A DNA stretch of 17,158 bases from Isotricha intestinalis (lineage: Eukaryota > Ciliophora > Litostomatea > Vestibuliferida > Isotrichidae). A program made the position numbers and the translations under genes. The notes under the pieces were generated by a model. It was not told the DNA's origin and did no database searches. It saw only the letters and a list, made by a program, of their open reading frames with translations. The stretch spans positions 1-17,158 of the forward strand of contig JAJJLU010004172.1 of NCBI GenBank assembly GCA_023807065.1, in the 5' to 3' direction. The first letter of the stretch is position 1, and every line of letters starts with the position of its first letter. This document shows positions 15,287 through 17,158 of this stretch, piece after piece.

Positions 15287-16897
15287 ATGAGTTTCATTTT
15301 TTTTCAATTTCTTATATTATTAATAATAAAAAGAATATTATGTGATTCACCAGATTATTCAAAATTTACAATAAAAAATTCTAATTTTCAATGTAAATTT
15401 TTAAAAATGTTCCTTTTAAAAGATAGATTTCAAATGTTTCAATTAACAGAAAATGGATTTGAAGCTTTTAAATATTTTGAAGGAAGTTCATATAACACAG
15501 AATTTATTTATGAATCAAATAATGAATATCTTGTTTGTCTTTTAGATTCTCAAATATTAAAAATTGATGGACGATTAAATATTGAAAAAAAAAATTTAGA
15601 TCCTGATTATCAATATAATAATTATAAATGTTCAATTACTTTATTAAAAAATAATGATGGAAATTATATTATTATCACAAATACTTATTACAATCCAATT
15701 GATAAATTATTTAAAAATGTTATTATAAAATCAGACACTGATTTAAATTATATTTTAAATTATACTTTTTTTACAGAACCAAATCTATATTTTACATATT
15801 ATCAAATTTTCCAATGTAAATCAGTTAATTTGTATTCTTCTATTTTTTGTGCTTATATAGATTCAAACAATTTAAAAGGATTTTTTATTAATGATGATTT
15901 TTCTGGAAAAGAAGAATTACAAGATTTATTTGATGAAAGATTAGAAATTAATAATTTTAAATTATTTACTTTAGATACTTCTTCTATTTTATTAATTGGG
16001 CAAAATACAAATTTAGATCAATTATTTGTTAACTTAATTTCAAGAAAGAACAATCATTTGGTTAATAGAAATTTATTAAAATTAAATGAAAAAATTTCAG
16101 ATTCATTAGATTCTATTTTTATAGAATATTATACAGAAACTTCTTTTTTTATGTCAATTTCAATAAAACAATGTCTAAAATTATATTGGGTTGATTATTC
16201 TTTAGATGAAATAGTATATAATTTAATTAAAATAAATGGAGATGAATTAAAAAATTTAAAATATACAATTTATTTTTATGTACCTCAATTTGGAATTTCA
16301 ATTGGTTATTTTGAAATGGAAAATGAAAATGGAAATTTAGATATATTTTCTTTTGATATTAAATTTCCAAATGAAATGATGAAATGTTCAAAAAAACAAT
16401 TAAATTTAGTTTCAAATGATGAAAATATATTATATGTTGATGATATTATTATAAATCCATTATATGAAAAAAATATTTTAAAAATTTTTAAAAATGAAGA
16501 AAGTAGTAATGATATTATAGTAGATTTTGAAAATGATAATAAAGAAACTATTAAACATTCTGTTGGAAACAATGGGAAAGGAAATTATATGTTAACTTAT
16601 TATTTTGAAAAAAAAGAAAATTATAATTTTACTGCTGAATATATATCATCTAATTGTCTAATTGATATTAAAGTTTGTTATGATAAATGTGAAACTTGTT
16701 ATGAATATTCTGATAATGAAGAAGAAATGAAATGTTTAACTTGTAAAGAAAATTATTATTTATCTCATGTTAAAAATGATTATTGTTCAACATGTTATGA
16801 TGAAAATATCATTAATAGTTTATATAATATTTGGTATTATAATTTAGAAAATAAGAAAAGTAATGTTTATATAATAATGAATATTGTAATGAAATAA
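15287..16897 (+). CDS. Secreted protein with Cys-rich furin-like repeats, upstream part (frame breaks near 16860)
   Basis: The N-terminus, MSFIFFQFLILLIIKRILCD, is a signal peptide, with likely cleavage just after the ILC stretch. Residues 30-450 form a beta-rich ectodomain with few Cys (such as C36, C84, C115, C177, C188, C296 and C367) that I do not recognise. From about 457 a Cys-rich region begins: C464 and C468, then CETCYEYSDNEEEMKCLTCK and DYCSTCY, in the spacing of furin/growth-factor-receptor-type repeats. The frame closes at 16895-16897 with a non-Cys tail (VYIIMNIVMK), while the Cys-repeat pattern continues in another frame from 16864. So the natural protein probably extends past the window edge. 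It may be a cell-surface protein; no membrane anchor is visible yet. Confidence 0.75.
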   Translation: MSFIFFQFLILLIIKRILCDSPDYSKFTIKNSNFQCKFLKMFLLKDRFQMFQLTENGFEAFKYFEGSSYNTEFIYESNNEYLVCLLDSQILKIDGRLNIEKKNLDPDYQYNNYKCSITLLKNNDGNYIIITNTYYNPIDKLFKNVIIKSDTDLNYILNYTFFTEPNLYFTYYQIFQCKSVNLYSSIFCAYIDSNNLKGFFINDDFSGKEELQDLFDERLEINNFKLFTLDTSSILLIGQNTNLDQLFVNLISRKNNHLVNRNLLKLNEKISDSLDSIFIEYYTETSFFMSISIKQCLKLYWVDYSLDEIVYNLIKINGDELKNLKYTIYFYVPQFGISIGYFEMENENGNLDIFSFDIKFPNEMMKCSKKQLNLVSNDENILYVDDIIINPLYEKNILKIFKNEESSNDIIVDFENDNKETIKHSVGNNGKGNYMLTYYFEKKENYNFTAEYISSNCLIDIKVCYDKCETCYEYSDNEEEMKCLTCKENYYLSHVKNDYCSTCYDENIINSLYNIWYYNLENKKSNVYIIMNIVMK

Positions 16898-17158
16898 CAT
16901 CTTTAGATAAACCATATATGATATATAATACTTTTGAATGTGTTGAAAGTTGTCCTTCTAAATATAAATATTATTTAGGATATTATTGTGTTGATGAATG
17001 TAATAAAGAAAATATGAAATCAAATGGTGTTAAATGTGAATGTAATAGTGGATATAAAATAAATATAAATAAAGAACAAAAATTAATTGAATGTATAAAA
17101 GATTGTCCTAATTTATATGATATTGAAAATAATGAATGTGTTGATTCATGTCCTTCAA
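16864..17158 (+). CDS. Continuation of the Cys-rich protein in a shifted frame, 3'-truncated
   Basis: Ninety-eight codons are open to the window edge in the frame one base back from the upstream part. The translation has Cys spacing like the upstream tail: NNEYCNEITSLD near its start, then ECVESCPSKYKYYLGYYCVD, CECNSGYKI, ECIKDCPNLYD and ECVDSCPS. The two ECV-x-SCPS units are 66 codons apart, with ECIKDCP between. It has no plausible independent start or signal peptide, so it is the downstream part of the gene starting at 15287, joined through a one-base loss (biological or sequencing error) or, less likely, a 47-nt intron at 16860-16906. Confidence 0.7.

Noticed and set aside
16306..16572. 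88-codon minus-strand open frame inside the Cys-rich gene
   Set aside because: Antisense to coding sequence; Ser/Phe/Ile-rich without any motif.
16860..16906. 47-nt intron with GTAATG and TTTAG ends
   Set aside because: It joins the frames, but such ends are common by chance in AT-rich DNA and removing it would delete coding-like Cys sequence. Kept only as the second option.
1..17158. A ciliate code with UAA/UAG as glutamine for the whole window
   Set aside because: Intact genes use CAA for Gln and end cleanly in TAA or TAG after complete domains, with no internal UAR.
1..17158. A defence system, transposon, provirus or CRISPR array
   Set aside because: No transposase, integrase, reverse transcriptase, capsid, terminal inverted repeat or regular spaced repeat was found on either strand.

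Overview
The window is very AT-rich eukaryotic nuclear DNA. It carries nine intact or edge-truncated protein genes, one gene broken by a frameshift, and a 1.4-kb stretch of what look like decayed genes. The evidence for a eukaryote is the content: a polycystin channel, an ArfGAP, a ribosome-biogenesis Sas10/Lcp5-type protein, a RING-CH/FHA protein and a WD40 protein, with A-rich leaders and no Shine-Dalgarno sites. The complete genes end in TAA (seven), TAG (one) or TGA (one), and none needs an in-frame stop to be read through, so the standard genetic code fits. The FHA plus RING-CH architecture, the polycystin, the Asn/Lys-rich linkers and the furin-like Cys-rich surface protein suggest a protist, most like a ciliate. 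An anaerobic or gut ciliate with the standard code is my best guess, but this is inference; an anaerobic fungus or amoeba is not excluded. I found no convincing intron.

Layout. At 2-3358 (+) is a large polycystin/TRP-type channel, cut by the left edge, that contains two pore units in tandem. At 3492-4025 (+) is a small unrecognised Asn/Lys-rich protein. At 4185-6374 (+) is a GAF protein with a complete NKFDE cyclic-nucleotide-binding signature but no phosphodiesterase or cyclase domain. At 6506-6985 (-) is a four-helix membrane protein, the only minus-strand gene. It diverges across 46 bp from 7032-8168 (+), a neuroguidin/Lcp5-like processome protein. Next come 8419-9696 (+), RING-CH plus FHA, and 9987-11483 (+), a coiled coil plus seven-blade WD40 propeller. 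Bases 11484-12888 have no intact gene but hold two patches of broken coding-like sequence. Then 12889-13785 (+) is an ArfGAP with a long amphipathic tail, 14253-15101 (+) is a Cof-type HAD phosphatase, and 15287 to the right edge (+) is a secreted Cys-rich protein that changes reading frame near 16860.

The genes do not form one pathway. Calcium/cation entry (polycystin), cyclic-nucleotide sensing (GAF), phospho-dependent ubiquitin signalling (FHA/RING-CH) and vesicle traffic (ArfGAP) are ordinary housekeeping and signalling functions placed side by side. The most distinctive features are the two-pore polycystin, a sharp switch from A-ending to T-ending codons inside genes (clearest in the HAD gene), the broken Cys-rich gene, and the decayed tracts at 11.6-12.7 kb, whose in-frame stops are mostly TAA/TAG where glutamine would fit. 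I see no defence system, mobile element, CRISPR array, tRNA or rRNA.
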